Positions 1 through 10,547 of a DNA stretch of 64,000 nt are shown piece after piece (position 1 is the stretch's first letter; every line of letters starts with the position of its first letter). Under the pieces are notes generated by a model, which did no database searches, was not told the DNA's origin, and saw only the letters and a list, made by a program, of their open reading frames with translations. Source of the stretch: Plotosus lineatus (lineage: Eukaryota; Chordata; Actinopteri; Siluriformes; Plotosidae); assembly GCA_024760905.1 (NCBI GenBank), contig CM045737.1, positions 9,729,726 through 9,793,725 on the forward strand, in the 5' to 3' direction. Position numbers and translations under genes: made by a program.

Positions 1-29
1 CAGCCAAGGATGTCATTGGGGTGCCTTCA

Positions 30-292
30 TGGCAAGACTTGGGCTGATTTGGCCTGGCAGAGCCCATCCCTCTCCAGGTCATAGAAACACACTGACAGCT
101 TTGCAGCCTACTCTTTACGAAAGTCAGCAATGGTTCTTTTACATGCCTCTCACTATAGACAGTGAGAGACATGGCCTACCTTTGATAACCAAGTTAGCCA
201 CACTGGGGGGACAGTGACAACCCTGTGGGGATTCGAACCCCCAACCTTAGGATCAGCGATCCTGTGTCCTAACCACTAGACCACCACTGCCT
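30..292 (-). mobile_element. SINE-G copy (tRNA-derived SINE), reverse
   Basis: Reverse copy of the family repeated more than twenty times in this window. The tRNA-like head is at the right end (reverse of GTGGTCTAGTGG near 290) and the body, with the segment read as TGCTGACTTTCG, is at 115-135. Bases 1-83 do not match any of the three known tails well, so the 3' end is unassigned. Open frames here are chance. Confidence 0.75.
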
Positions 293-380
293 AACATAAC
301 TTGGCATAGTTATAATGAAATGTCTTCCTCTGGTGGGCATCTATAGGTAACTCAAACAAAATCACCCCATGATAAAAGAC

Positions 381-381
<1 letters not shown>

Positions 382-412
<31 letters not shown>
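382..412. repeat. (AC)n microsatellite
   Basis: About 15 uninterrupted AC units directly before the Tc1-like terminal sequence. Confidence 0.95.
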
Positions 413-416
<4 letters not shown>

Positions 417-417
417 T

Positions 418-1287
418 CCTTAATAAATTAGAATATCATCCAAATTACATTTCAGTAATTCAGTTCAAAAAGTGAAACTGTTTTATATAGAGCCAGACTG
501 ATACATTTCAAATTGTTTATTTCTTGAGGGGTGGCCTGGTGGTAAAGGTGCTGGATCACTGATCCCAAGGTTGGGGGTTCAAGCCCCACTCTCAACAGGG
601 GCCTCACTGCCCCCCCCCCCGCCCCAGTGCTCTAACTGGGTTATCAAAAGCCAACCATGTCTCTCAGTGTCTATTGTGTGAGGAAAGAACCACCGCTGAC
701 TTTTAACAAGAGTAGTTCCATAGCCGTCAGCGTGTTTCCGCCCTGCAATGGCCTGGTAAGCTGTCCAGGGTGTTCTGCCCTCTCCTGAAGTTGGCTGGGA
801 TGGGCACCAGCATCTCCGTGACACGAATTATGATTAAGCAGTTACAGAAAATGAATGAATGTTTATTTCTTTTAATTTTGAATATTACACTTGAGTGCTC
901 AATAAAACCCAAAATCCAGTATCTCAGAAAATTAAAATATTACTTAAGACCAATTTTAAAAAAGCGTTTTTAACACAGAAATGATGAACGACGTAAGAGT
1001 CTGAACATGTATACAGTATCACTCAATAGTACTTGGCATGGAAGCAATCAGTCTGTGGTAGTGCTGATTTGTTTTGGAAGCCTTGGTTGCGCTGATCGCG
1101 GCCATCAGCTTTTGAATTGTTGGATCAAAACCAGCGGATGACATGAAACCACCACTGACTGTGGAAACTTCACACTGGACTCAAGCAACTTGGATTCTGT
1201 TCCTCTCGTCTCTTCCTCCACTCCGGGACCTTGATTTCCAAAAGAAACTCAAAATTTATTCTCATCTGCAAAAGAACTTTGGATCTT
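418..1287 (-). mobile_element. Tc1-like DNA transposon fragment, interrupted by a SINE
   Basis: The outer part (418-525, continuing 872-960) has the AT-rich terminal repeat typical of a fish Tc1 lineage (TTAGAATATCATC, GTATCTCAGAAAATTA). The reverse strand of 1035-1130 encodes the end of a transposase (PTIQKLMAAISATKAS ... STIE then stop), and 1130-1287 holds a preceding piece with stops. Much of the transposase is missing, so this is a dead, internally deleted copy. A SINE-G sits at 526-859. Confidence 0.7.
526..859 (+). mobile_element. SINE-G, tail type 1, with 12 bp target duplication
   Basis: Complete forward copy inserted in the Tc1-like terminal region. The flanks TGTTTATTTCTT at 514-525 and 860-871 are identical, so the edges are fixed. 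Box B is GGTTCAAGCCC near 570. It ends in the GAATGAATG tail. This insertion is younger than the Tc1 fragment. Confidence 0.9.
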
Positions 1288-1320
1288 TCATACTTTAACA
1301 GTGAGTGTGCACACACATTG

Positions 1321-1460
1321 TAGTACCTGGAGTGCCTTGCTGAGGGCTACTTCAGCCATGAATGTGTCACTCCAACATTTTTATGGCTGGTTCAGTAATT
1401 GAACTAGCAAACTTTTGGTCCCAGAGCCACTTCACTAACCATCAGGCTACAGCTGCCGCA
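1321..1460 (-). mobile_element. second tRNA-derived SINE family, reverse fragment
   Basis: Read on the reverse strand this begins GGCAGCTGTAGCCTGATGG and carries a tRNA-like B-box (GTTCAATTAC). The head and the following segment resemble a SINE frequent in fish, distinct from SINE-G. No target duplication is visible. Confidence 0.55.
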
Positions 1461-1609
1461 ATATGGCTTTGTATCACCTGTTTCAATTTTTTAAATTATT
1501 TACCTTAAATTTTGTGTGTCCCACCTTTGTGGTGTGTTTCAGGCCTGAAGCATAGAAATGGATGTATATTTACAGATGAAGTGATGCTGAACACGATGTA
1601 CAACATATA

Positions 1610-1986
1610 CAGGGATCCCTTACTACTTCGAGCTTCAATTCATACAGCTTCAGTGCATCGCATTTTTTTTTTTTAATATTCATCGAATTAAAAAATAAGA
1701 AAATTAAGGAAGAATAGGGGGGAAAGTTAAGGAAAACGCCGCAAAACAAGGCCAATTATGCAAAAAATCTAAACAAACTCAAAACATAAACCAACCCAAA
1801 CCTTCCATCAAAACTACTTACATTATTATGAGAGGTACACATCTGAGTGCGTGCACACGCATCTGCGTGCATGTCTGCATGCACATCTGTATGTGTGTGT
1901 ATTTTCATCAAATGCATTATTTTTGAATGTTTAATTGTTATTATAAGCATTTATAGCATTGAATATGTATTTATTGATATTATATA
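1610..1986 (+). mobile_element. pogo/Tigger-like MITE-1, 3'-truncated
   Basis: Starts CAGGGATCCCT after a TA, and matches the full-length copy at 50111-50615. It is cut at about 1987, where an RTE 5'-UTR fragment starts. It contains the family's GT-rich core near 1840-1900. No coding capacity is seen. Confidence 0.75.
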
Positions 1987-2205
1987 CTAACCAGTGTCGC
2001 TCCCCCTTAAGCCGGTCCCAAGCCCGGAAAAATGCAGAGTGTTGTGTCAGGAAGGGCATCCAATATAAAACAAATGCCAACCTTTATCATGCAAATCACA
2101 AATATTAAGTCCATACCGGATCAGTCGAGGCCCGGGTTAACAACAAACGCCATCAGTGCTGTTAACCAACAGGGTGCTGATGGAAATTGGACGTTCCGGA
2201 CGTTG
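1987..2205 (+). mobile_element. RTE-like LINE, 5'-UTR fragment only
   Basis: Matches the first 220 bases of the LINE at 6391-9512 (CTCCCCCTTAAGCCGGTCCC, GGAAGGGCATCC, CAACAGGGTGCTGATGGAAA). It stops at 2205 and is joined directly to a reverse Rex3 copy. Confidence 0.75.
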
Positions 2206-3498
2206 GAACGTAGATCGACTGGTAAATTGAGAGCTTCGCCATGCAGCTCAGCTCCTTCTTAACCATGACGGACCTGTACAGGCTCCGTTTAACAGCAGAT
2301 CCCAAAATACTTAAACTCCTCCACTTGGGGCAGGACCTCATTCCCGACCCGGAGGGTGCATTCCACCATTGTCCGACTGAGAACCATGGCCTCGGACTTG
2401 GTGGTACTGATCTTCATCCCGGCTGCTTCGCACTCGGCTGCGAATCACTCCGATGAGAGCTGGACGTCCCGACTTGAAGGAGCCAAAAGGACAAAATCAT
2501 CCGCAAAAAGCAGAGACGAGATCCGATGGCCACCAAACCAGAACCCCTCAACACCGCGATTGCACCTAGAAATTCTGTCCATAAAAATTATGAACAGAAT
2601 CGGTGACAAAGGACAGCCTTGGTGGACTCCAACTGCCACCGGAAATGAATTCGACCTGTTGTTACCAATACAGACCAAACTCTGGCTCCGGTGATCCAGC
2701 GACCGAATGGCTTGTAGCAAAGGGTCCGGAACGGTGTACTCCCGGAGAACGTCCCACAAGATTGTTCGAGGGACACGGTCGAAAGCCTTCTCCAAATACA
2801 CAAAACACATGAGGACAGATTGGACAAACTCCCATGCCCCCTCCAAAATCCTGTGGAGCGTATAGAGTTGGTCAAGAGTGCTCCGGCCAGGAGGAAACCA
2901 CATTGTTCCTCCTGAATTCGAGGTTTGACTATCGGTTGAATCCTCCTCTCCAGTACCCCTGCATAGACTTTCACGGGCAGGCTGAGGAGTTCCCCGATAA
3001 TTGGAACACACTCTCTGGTCCCCCTTCTTTAAAATCGGGACTACCACCCCGGTTTGCCAATACAGAGGAGATGACCACGCGATGTTGCAGAGACGTGTCA
3101 ACCAAGACAGTCCTACAGCATCCAGAGCCCTGAGATATTCTGGGCGGATCTCGTCCAACCCCGGAGCTCAACCACCGAGGAGCTTTTTGTCAACCTCAGC
3201 GACCTCCATTCCAGTGATGGGCAGACCCCCACACAAAACCCCAGGATCTTCCTCCTCCACAGGTGGGATTGAGGAGGTCCTCAATGTATTCCCTCCACCT
3301 CTCGACGACATCCCCAGATCGGTCTGACAGAACCCATGCCTTCCACTGCCACCCAACTCACATTGCACCCGACCCCTAAAACTCCACCCACGGGTGGTGG
3401 GTCCATGGGAGGGTGGACCCACGTCTCCCTTTCGGGCTCACCCGGCCAGGCTCCATGAGCAGAAGCTCAACCACCAGGCGCTCGCCTTCTAACCCCAA
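2206..3498 (-). mobile_element. Rex3-type RTE LINE, reverse, internally deleted
   Basis: Reverse-strand reading gives reverse-transcriptase blocks GVHQGCPLSPILF and LLFADDFVLLAPSS, with FVYLEKAFDRVPRTI where family members have FVDLEKAF; the first motif-A aspartate is therefore Tyr and this copy is inactive. The RT N-terminal region (about 3300) runs straight into 5'-UTR-like sequence (3320-3498), while the fuller copy at 43066-46378 has about 1.3 kb of endonuclease region between these points. Rex3 belongs to the RTE clade and normally carries an APE-type endonuclease plus RT. Confidence 0.85.
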
Positions 3499-3580
3499 CC
3501 CTGGAAAATTTAATTTCAATACTGTATACAGAAAAAATGCAAATATAAACAAACAGACAGCATTCAGTAAATGAATAAGA

Positions 3581-3597
3581 AATAAATCTTCAAATAC

Positions 3598-3629
<32 letters not shown>
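3581..3629 (+). other. poly(A) tract with AATAAA signal
   Basis: AATAAA at 3581-3586 is followed 12 bases later by 31 uninterrupted A (3599-3629). It looks like the 3' end of a retroposed transcript. Only about 80 bases of unique sequence lie between it and the Rex3 edge, so the source cannot be identified. Confidence 0.5.
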
Positions 3630-3630
<1 letters not shown>

Positions 3631-4185
3631 CAATAAAGTATGATAGTTTTGTTTAATTTTTTTGGATGGTTACATGAAATATGCAATAATTTATATGATA
3701 ATTGCTGTTATGCAACACTCCTCGAGTTTATTGGAGAAATAACGCGTTTTAATTGCAGCTAAACCTTACATTTTCAAAGTTATAAACTGAAGTTGTTTTA
3801 TTATCACGACGCTATCCACGTGTTGATTCTTCCAGTGCGACTGGCCCGGCAGGGCTTCGGCTGATTGTTCCGGGTGTGAATGATTTCTCATCTGTGGTTA
3901 GTGAAAATATATTCTAAATAAGCAAGTTCCTCTAAATTACTCAAAATCATAAAGCTGAATGCGCATATTCACAATTTTGTAGATATGAGATACCGTATTT
4001 TTATATGTTATCCATTAAACTCTTAAATTTTAAACGTTTTCAATTTGTGCGTCAGACTGCATCGGTGCATGCTGGGAATACGGACATTTTCGAACTGAAA
4101 GTGTTCGGATTGGTTCTCAGTGTGATGATGAAACCAGTCGTTTGTTCCCATCACCCCAACTCCGTCGAACACAAACAGTATTTAG

Positions 4186-4235
<50 letters not shown>

Positions 4236-4606
4236 AAGATTTTTTAAAAATTATTCGTTTAAAAGCGAGTTGTTTTTATATCTAAATACTAAAACACATA
4301 CAGAGATATACATATGGGGCTATCAGGCGCCACTGGGGGCGCTGTGTGTATACAGTATTTACCCATGAACTGAGGAAGCCTGTGGCCTGCCAGTCTTAAA
4401 TTTGGTCCGCCATAAAGCTTATGCAAATGTTTGGACTCCCTTATTACGTACTAATTAATTAATAATCATTAACAGCATGAATATGAATACAGAAATTGTA
4501 ATATCTATATGTGATCAAATTTCCTTTTGCTTAAAACATTTAACCAAACCAGAACTGTTTCAGAATCCCAAACTGGAGAACTATCCAACAAAGTCATCAT
4601 TAGTGA
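3630..4606. other. no gene seen; (GT)n at 4189-4234
   Basis: Mostly AT-rich single-copy-looking sequence. A GT microsatellite of about 23 units is at 4189-4234. A short GC-rich patch at 4325-4345 (GCCACTGGGGGCGCTGTG) is one mismatch from a CTCF core. Confidence 0.6.
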
Positions 4607-5000
4607 AATCTTCTTTTCCTTTCGGTTGTTCCCAGGAATTACCACATGTTTGATTTGGCATAGGTTTTTTTTTTTTTTTTTTACATCAGATGCCCTTCCT
4701 GACACAACCCTTAGCAAGGGGCAGAAACATGTTGATGGCCCTGCAGCCCAAGGGGCAGAAACATGTTGATGGCCCTGCAGCCTACTCATGTTGAAAGTCA
4801 GCAACGGTTCTTTTACATAAATCTCTCACCATACAGAGACGGTGAGAGACATGTCTGGCCTTTGACAACCCAGTTAGCTGCACTGGGGGGGGGGGGGGGG
4901 GGGGGAACCACAGTGACAGCCTTGTGGAGAGTGGGACTGAAACCCACAACCTTAGAATCAGTGATCCAGGACCTTTTACCACTAGGCCACCATGGCCCAT
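4607..5000 (-). mobile_element. SINE-G, tail type 3 (RTE-like tail), reverse
   Basis: The head is at the right end near 4990. The body is normal, and the 3' tail on the left contains the reverse of GTGTCAGGAAGGGCATC, then a T17 tract, then an RTE-like terminus. A 33 bp stretch around GGGGCAGAAACATGTTGATG is duplicated in tandem at 4720-4785, a local change in this copy. Confidence 0.8.
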
Positions 5001-6054
5001 CTCTAGTGCAATATATTTAAATTAATGATTATACCTTTAGACGAGCAATTGTATGATTTACTGCACCATTTAATTATTGGATTATTTCTGTGGCTATTGT
5101 ATGAGGGGTTTATTCAATGAAGTGAATGTAAGATTATTTTATTTCGGCCATTTCACACCGTACAGGGGTTGCTTGACTAACCTTGAAAAAAAACCTAACC
5201 GTCCTAAGCGATGGGGGACATCAAGTCAAGACACATCAAGGGCAACTTGATGGTGTGACATAGAATGCCATGAGGGACCAATCAGTACAAGGTCAAGTTG
5301 AGACATGTTGTCTTTATAGACTAATCAGAGTGGAATGGGAACTAAATAAGCCACTCCAGAACTGTAATCTGTGTCTGATATTTTTCGAATGGAACAACTT
5401 CTTTTGTGTGATTGATTTGTCTGCTTTTCTTTTCCTTAACGCTAAATAAACACCTAAGAAATGAGTTTTGATTTCATGCATCATGAACTGGACTCTTTTT
5501 GCCACAATGTGTGTGTTTTTGATCTCATGCATCATGAACTGGACTCTTTTTGCCACAGTGTGTGTGTGTGTGTGTGTTAGTTAAACATGCCTCTAAACTC
5601 ACTTTTTGTCAACCATTTGGCAGTAGTACTGTCTTTGGAACCTGGCCCATTCGATAACATTCTGAGGCCAAAAAAGTTTTAAGCATGCAAAGTTTACACT
5701 CTTTTACATTTACTTTTACGTTTACATTTACTGTTATATGTACAGTAATACTGTATATATAAGAGATGACTTTTCAGATAAAACTATCATGAAGCTGCTG
5801 TGATTTACTTGCAAATTAAGAACTGAGTGCAACAGTCAACATTTCCAGGAGACCTGTGGCTGGTTCTATAAGAAACGGGTAGATACTGTACTTGTAAAAC
5901 TGTACAAACTGGGCCTGATGCTGCTCTATTTTTAAGCAAAAACCCACCATTACACCTGATATTGAGTTAGCTTCATTCATTACTGTTTACTTTTTACATT
6001 TTTAAATAGAGATCTTTAAATTAATATCATTATTTATATGTAAATTTAAGGCAA
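5001..6054. other. no gene seen; 51 bp tandem duplication at about 5465-5566
   Basis: CATGCATCATGAACTGGAC recurs at 5475 and 5526, period 51, two copies with a few changes, followed by a TG run (5560-5578). Otherwise AT-rich with no homology that I recognise. Confidence 0.6.
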
Positions 6055-6190
6055 AGAGGAGGCTGCATAGCCATCAGTGTGTTTCTGCCCTGCGATGGCC
6101 TGGTGAGCTGTCCAGGGAGTACTATGCCCTTGCCCAGCGTCCCTCTCTCTGCAACCCTAGCTAGGATTAAGCCGTTCAGAAAATAAATTA
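6055..6190 (+). mobile_element. SINE-G type 1, 3' part only
   Basis: Begins in the body at AGGCTGCATAGCCATCAG and runs through the type 1 tail to AATTAATGAA. 5'-truncated. Confidence 0.75.
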
Positions 6191-6282
6191 ATGAATTTAA
6201 AGCATATTTGTTCAATGCCATTTCTTTTGAATGTGTCTACAAGTTTTCCACAGTTCAGTGTGTGTAAGTGTATACTGTACAT

Positions 6283-6284
<2 letters not shown>

Positions 6285-6321
<37 letters not shown>
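6285..6321. repeat. (GT)n microsatellite
   Basis: About 18 GT units just upstream of the RTE-like LINE. Confidence 0.95.
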
Positions 6322-6322
<1 letters not shown>

Positions 6323-6390
6323 TTTATAAGATTCAAGATTCTTTAATGTCATTATGTTCACTGTAGCCATGCAGCCATGCAGCCATGTGT

Positions 6391-9300
6391 CCAACCAGTG
6401 TCTCTCCCCCTTATGCCGGTCCCAAGCACGGATAAATGCAGAGGGTTGCGACAGGAAGGGCATCCGGCGTAAAACTTCTGCCACATTTAAAAATGCAAAT
6501 TATCAAAACAGAATTCATACCGGATCGGTCGAGGCCCGGGTTAACAACGACCGCCATCAGTGCTGTCAACCAACAGGGTGCTGATGGAAATTGGACTACT
6601 GTTGGTCGAAGACGTCGAAGAAGGAGAGGCGGGAGGCGTGTCCGTAGGCAGAGAGAGAAGAGGAAATGCGTGAGCCTAGGACTGAGAGTAGGGACTTTGA
6701 ATGTTGGAACTATGCAAGGAAAAGATAGGGAGCTGGCTGACATGATGCAGAGGAGGAAGGTGGACATACTGTGTGTTCAGGAGACCAGGTGGAAAGGTAG
6801 CAAGGCTAGAAGCTTAGGAGCAGGGTTTAAGCTGTTTTATAATGGTGTGGATGGGAAGAGAAATGAAGTAGGAGTCATCTTGAAGGAGGGGTTTGTCAGG
6901 AATGTTCTAGAAGTGAAAAGAGTGTCAGACAGAGTGATGAGTCTCAAGTTAGAAATTGAAGGCGTGATGGTCAATGTTGTTAGTGCTTATGCCACACAGG
7001 CAGGATGTAAGCTAGAAGAGAAGGACAGATTCTGGAGTGAGTTAGATGAAGTGATGCAGAGTACCCCCAGAGGTGAAAGAGTGGTCATTGGAGCAGACTT
7101 CAATGGACATGTTGGTGCAGGCAACAGAGGGGACGAGGAAGTGATGGGCAGGTTTGGTATCCAGGACAGGAACACAGAAGGACAGATGTTGATCGATTTT
7201 GCAAAAAGGATGGAAATGGCTGTGGTGAATACTTTTTTCAAGAAGAAACAGGAGCATAGGGTGACTTATGAAAGCGGAGGTAAGAGCACACAGGTAGACT
7301 ACATCTTGTGTAGGCGATGTAATTTGAAGGAAGTCAGTGACTGCAAAGTCATAGTGGGTGAGAGTGTTGCCAAACAGAATAGGATGGTGGTGTGCAGGAT
7401 GACACTGATGGTGAGAAAGGTGAAAAAGGCAAAGGCAGAGCAGAAGACAAAGTGGTGGAAGCTGAAAAAGGAAGAGTGTCGTGTTGTCTTCAAGGAGGAG
7501 TTGAAACAGGCATTGGGTAGTCAGGAAGTGCTTCGAGATGACTGGACAACCACAGCCAATGTGATCAGGGAGACCGGTAGGAGAGTATTTGGTGTGTCCT
7601 CTGGAAGGAAAGTAGATAAGGAAACTTGGTGGTGGAATGAGGAAGTGCAGGAGTGTGTACAAAAGAAGAGGTTAGCCAAGAAGAAGTGGGACATTGAGAG
7701 GACCGAAGAGAGGAAACAGGAGTTCAGGGAGACACAGCGTAAGGCGAAGGTAGCAGTGTCAAAGGCCAAACAGAGGGCCTATGATGACTTGTATGATAGG
7801 TTGAACAGTAAGGAGGGAGAAAATGATTTATACAGGTTAGCACAGCAGAGAAAAGAGATGGGAAAGACGTGCAGCAAGTTAGAGTGATAAAGGACAGAGA
7901 GGGAAATGTATTGACTGATGACAGAAGTGTGCTGGGAAGATGGAAAGAGTACTTTGAAGAGCTGATGAATGAGGAAAATGAGAGAGAAAAAAAGAGTAGA
8001 AGGGGTGACCGTTGAGGAGCAGGAAGTAGCAAAGATTAGTAAGGGAGAAGTGAGGAGGGCATTGAAGAGGATGAAGAGTGGAAAGGCAGTTGGCCCTGAT
8101 GACATACCAGTTGAGGCATGGAAGTGTCTAGGGGAGGTAGCAGTAGATTTTCTGACAAGAATATTCAATAAGGTCTTAGAAAGTGAGCAGATGCCAGAGG
8201 AATGGAGGAGAAGTGTGCTTGTGCCCATTTTTAAGAACAAGGGAGATGTACAGAGTTGTGGCAACTATAGAGGGATAAAGTTGATGAGCCATACAATGAA
8301 GCTATGGGAAAGAATAGTGGAAGCAAGACTAAGGGCAGAGGTCAGCATTTGTGAACAACAGTTTGGTTTCATGCCAAGAAAGAGCACCACAGATGCAGTG
8401 TTTGCTTTGAGGATGTTAATAGAGAAGTACAGAGAAGGTCAGAAGGAGCTGCATTGTGCCTTTGTGGATCTGGAGAAAGCATATGACAGGGTGCCGAGAG
8501 AAGAACTGTGGTATTGTCTGAGGAAGTCTGGAGTGACAGAGAAGTATGTTAGAGTGGTGCAGGACATGTATGAGAGATGTAAGACAGTGGTGAGGTGTGC
8601 TGTTGGTGTGACAGAAGAGTTCAAGGTGGAGGTGGGACTGCATCAAGGGTCAGCTCTCAGCCTCTTCTTGTTTGCTATGGTGATGGACAGGCTAACAGAC
8701 GAGGTTAGACAAGAATCTCCATGGACTATGATGTTTGCAGATGACATCGGGATCTGTAGTGAGAGCAGAGAACAAGTGCAGGAAAATCTAGAGAGGTGGA
8801 GGTATGCCCTGGAAAGGAGGGGATTGAAGGTTAGTCTTAGTAAGACGGAATACATGTGTGTGAACGACAAGGACCCAAGAGGAACTTTGAGGTTACAGGG
8901 GGCAGAGCTAAAGAAGGTGGAGGATTTTAAGTACTTAGGCTCAACAATCCAGAGCAATGGAGAGTGTGGAAAAGAGGTGAAGAAGCACGTGCAGGCAGGT
9001 TGGAAATTGATAGAGAAAAGTGTCCGGTGTGATATGTGATAGGAGAGTATCGGCAGGAATGAAAGGAAAAGTGTACAAGGCGGTGATGAGGCCAGCGATG
9101 TTGTATGGTTTAGACAGTGGCCCTGGGGAAAAGACAGGAGTCAGAGTTGGAGGTAGCAGAGATGAAAATGTTGAGGTTCTCTTTGGGAGTAACAAGGATG
9201 GATAGGATCAGAAATGAGTACATCAGAGGGACAGCACATGTTGGATGTTTTGGAGACAAAGTCGGAGAGGCGAGATTGAGATGGTTTGGACATGTACAGA

Positions 9301-9512
9301 GGAGGGATAGTGAGTACATTGGTCGTAGGATTCTGAGGTTGGAACTACCAGGCAAAAGGCCCAGAGGAAGACCAAAGAAGAGATTTCTGGATGTGGTGAA
9401 GGAAGACATGAAGGTCGTTGGAGTAAGAGTAGAAGGTGCAGAGGATAGGGAGAGATGGAGGCAGATCATTTGCTGTGGCGACCCCTGAAGGGAACAGCCG
9501 AAAGGAAAAGAA
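6391..9512 (+). mobile_element. RTE-like non-LTR retrotransposon, nearly full length
   Basis: A 3.1 kb LINE with a 5'-UTR (from CAGTGTCTCTCCCCCTTA), an APE endonuclease, a reverse transcriptase and a conserved C-terminal block, ending in GGAACAGCCGAAAGGAAAAG and an A/G-rich tail. It is the reference for fragments at 1987, 10589, 17327, 24354 and 28087. Placement in the RTE clade rests on the domain order, the short C-terminus without RNase H and the RT style. It could instead be a closely related clade. No clear target duplication was found. Confidence 0.85.
6436..9488 (+). pseudogene. LINE APE endonuclease + reverse transcriptase ORF, frameshifted
   Basis: The protein would make and integrate LINE cDNA: the endonuclease nicks target DNA and the RT primes from the nick. 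In the first open segment (6436-7887) the APE residues are visible as N89 (LNVGTM), E116 (CVQETRW), D221/N223 (GADFNGHVG) and D288 (VDYIL). Residue 315 is Asn (KQNRMVV) where the second copy at 24374 has the expected His. The RT segment (7969-9039) has the template block VLVPIFKNKG, motif A FVDLEKAYDRV, motif B GLHQGSALS and motif C FADD. The C-terminal block LRWFGHVQRR ... GRPKKRFLDVV continues in 9117-9488. At least four frame breaks (near 7860, 7990, 9005 and 9110) and the His loss make it non-functional. Confidence 0.85.
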
Positions 9513-9672
9513 GAAGTTCACACATAAATACATTTTGTTCGAGACTCTCAGCATTAAAAGGTACGATCAAGTAAAAAAAAAAAAAAAAAAGTTTAAAAAG
9601 AACACATGTCATTTAACTATTTTGAAATCTGAACTGCATAGCAGGAACTTCACGTTGGTTTTGCGGCACGGT

Positions 9673-9726
9673 CCAGTAGATGGCGCTCTGAGTCGCTCTG
9701 GTTTAGATGCCCACTAGATGGCGCTC
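9673..9726 (+). promoter_or_regulatory. pair of CTCF-like motifs
   Basis: CCAGTAGATGGCGCTC at 9673-9688 and CCACTAGATGGCGCTC at 9711-9726, the same orientation, 38 bp apart. Both fit the vertebrate CTCF core CCASYAGRKGGCRS. They lie about 410 bp upstream of the tRNA-Asp gene. Occupancy is inference. Confidence 0.5.
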
Positions 9727-10136
9727 TAGTTTAGATCGAACCGGCCGTTATTTCAAAATACTGTAAATCCCTTCCGGTGTGAAGACCGAACAGTCACTGG
9801 AGAGGTCTGATATAACCCTCAAGAGGTTTAAATCGTAATGACGACCAATTCTTTTTACTTTATCCTGCAAATATCTCATCGTGTCCTCCAAGTCATACGG
9901 CGTGTCGTTATCAGTGCTTTTTATTAAGAATCTCGAAATAACGCCAAAATTTCAACCAGAGGCAAAAAAAAAAATGACCGTAGGAACGGATGAGAAAACG
10001 TTAATAAGTTTCGGTTTTAGACCTGGAGTTGGCAAAAAATGTAGGCGCCGTTATTTCTTGCTTTTTCATTTAATTTTGTGTTTAAATCTAGTATTGCTAA
10101 TATTATAAGTGGTAGTTTGTTCCTCCGTACACATAC
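9727..10136. other. unique sequence upstream of the tRNA
   Basis: No repeat or ORF that I recognise. Moderately CpG-containing for this window (9740-9960). Confidence 0.5.
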
Positions 10137-10208
10137 TCCTCGTTAGTATAGTGGTAAGTATCCCCGCCTGTCACGCGGGAGACCGGGGTTCGATTCCCCG
10201 ACGGGGAG
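10137..10208 (+). tRNA. tRNA-Asp (GTC)
   Basis: A 72 nt cloverleaf. The acceptor TCCTCGT pairs with ACGGGGA (one G-U) and the discriminator is G. The D arm contains TAGTATAGTGG (box A). The anticodon stem CCCGC/GCGGG holds the loop CTGTCAC with anticodon GTC at 10170-10172. The T arm CCGGG/CCCGG holds loop TTCGATT (box B GGTTCGATTCC). The acceptor, anticodon and T stems pair without mismatch. It matches the usual vertebrate tRNA-Asp except for one D-loop A where G is usual. It carries aspartate to GAC/GAU codons. No tail or target duplication suggests a SINE, so a true gene is likely. Confidence 0.95.
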
Positions 10209-10215
10209 GTTTAAA

Positions 10216-10220
10216 TTTTT
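10216..10220 (+). terminator. Pol III terminator of tRNA-Asp
   Basis: TTTTT begins 8 nt after the mature 3' end, the normal position for RNA polymerase III termination. Confidence 0.8.
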
Positions 10221-10547
10221 ACCTGAAACTTTCCTTATTTATAAGGATAAACCAACATGAAAATCAATGAACTATGGTATACAATAACGAACAAATATTC
10301 TTGTGTTTAAATTTATTTTGTAAAAAATAGTTTTTAAAAAATCTTCATTTTCACAAGGAAATAAATATAAAATATTTGATATGCCTTTTAACCCGGAGTG
10401 TAAAAGTGATATTACAGTGATATTACATTTACTTTTGCTGAAAGTGCAGAGATGTTTGAGAATGTGAAAATACATCACATCCCATGAACACAGTTCGACT
10501 CAATAAAGGGTAGATGTGGCTGAGGGCGCTTGATCAATTGCCCCTTG
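10221..10547. other. no gene seen
   Basis: AT-rich sequence with no repeat that I recognise. Confidence 0.5.

Noticed and set aside
7042..9469. Long reverse-strand ORFs under the LINE at 6391-9512
   Set aside because: They are antisense shadows of the endonuclease/RT frames, with low-complexity composition and no domain.
10137..10208. tRNA as the head of a SINE
   Set aside because: The cloverleaf is complete, a terminator follows directly, and no SINE body, tail or target duplication is present.
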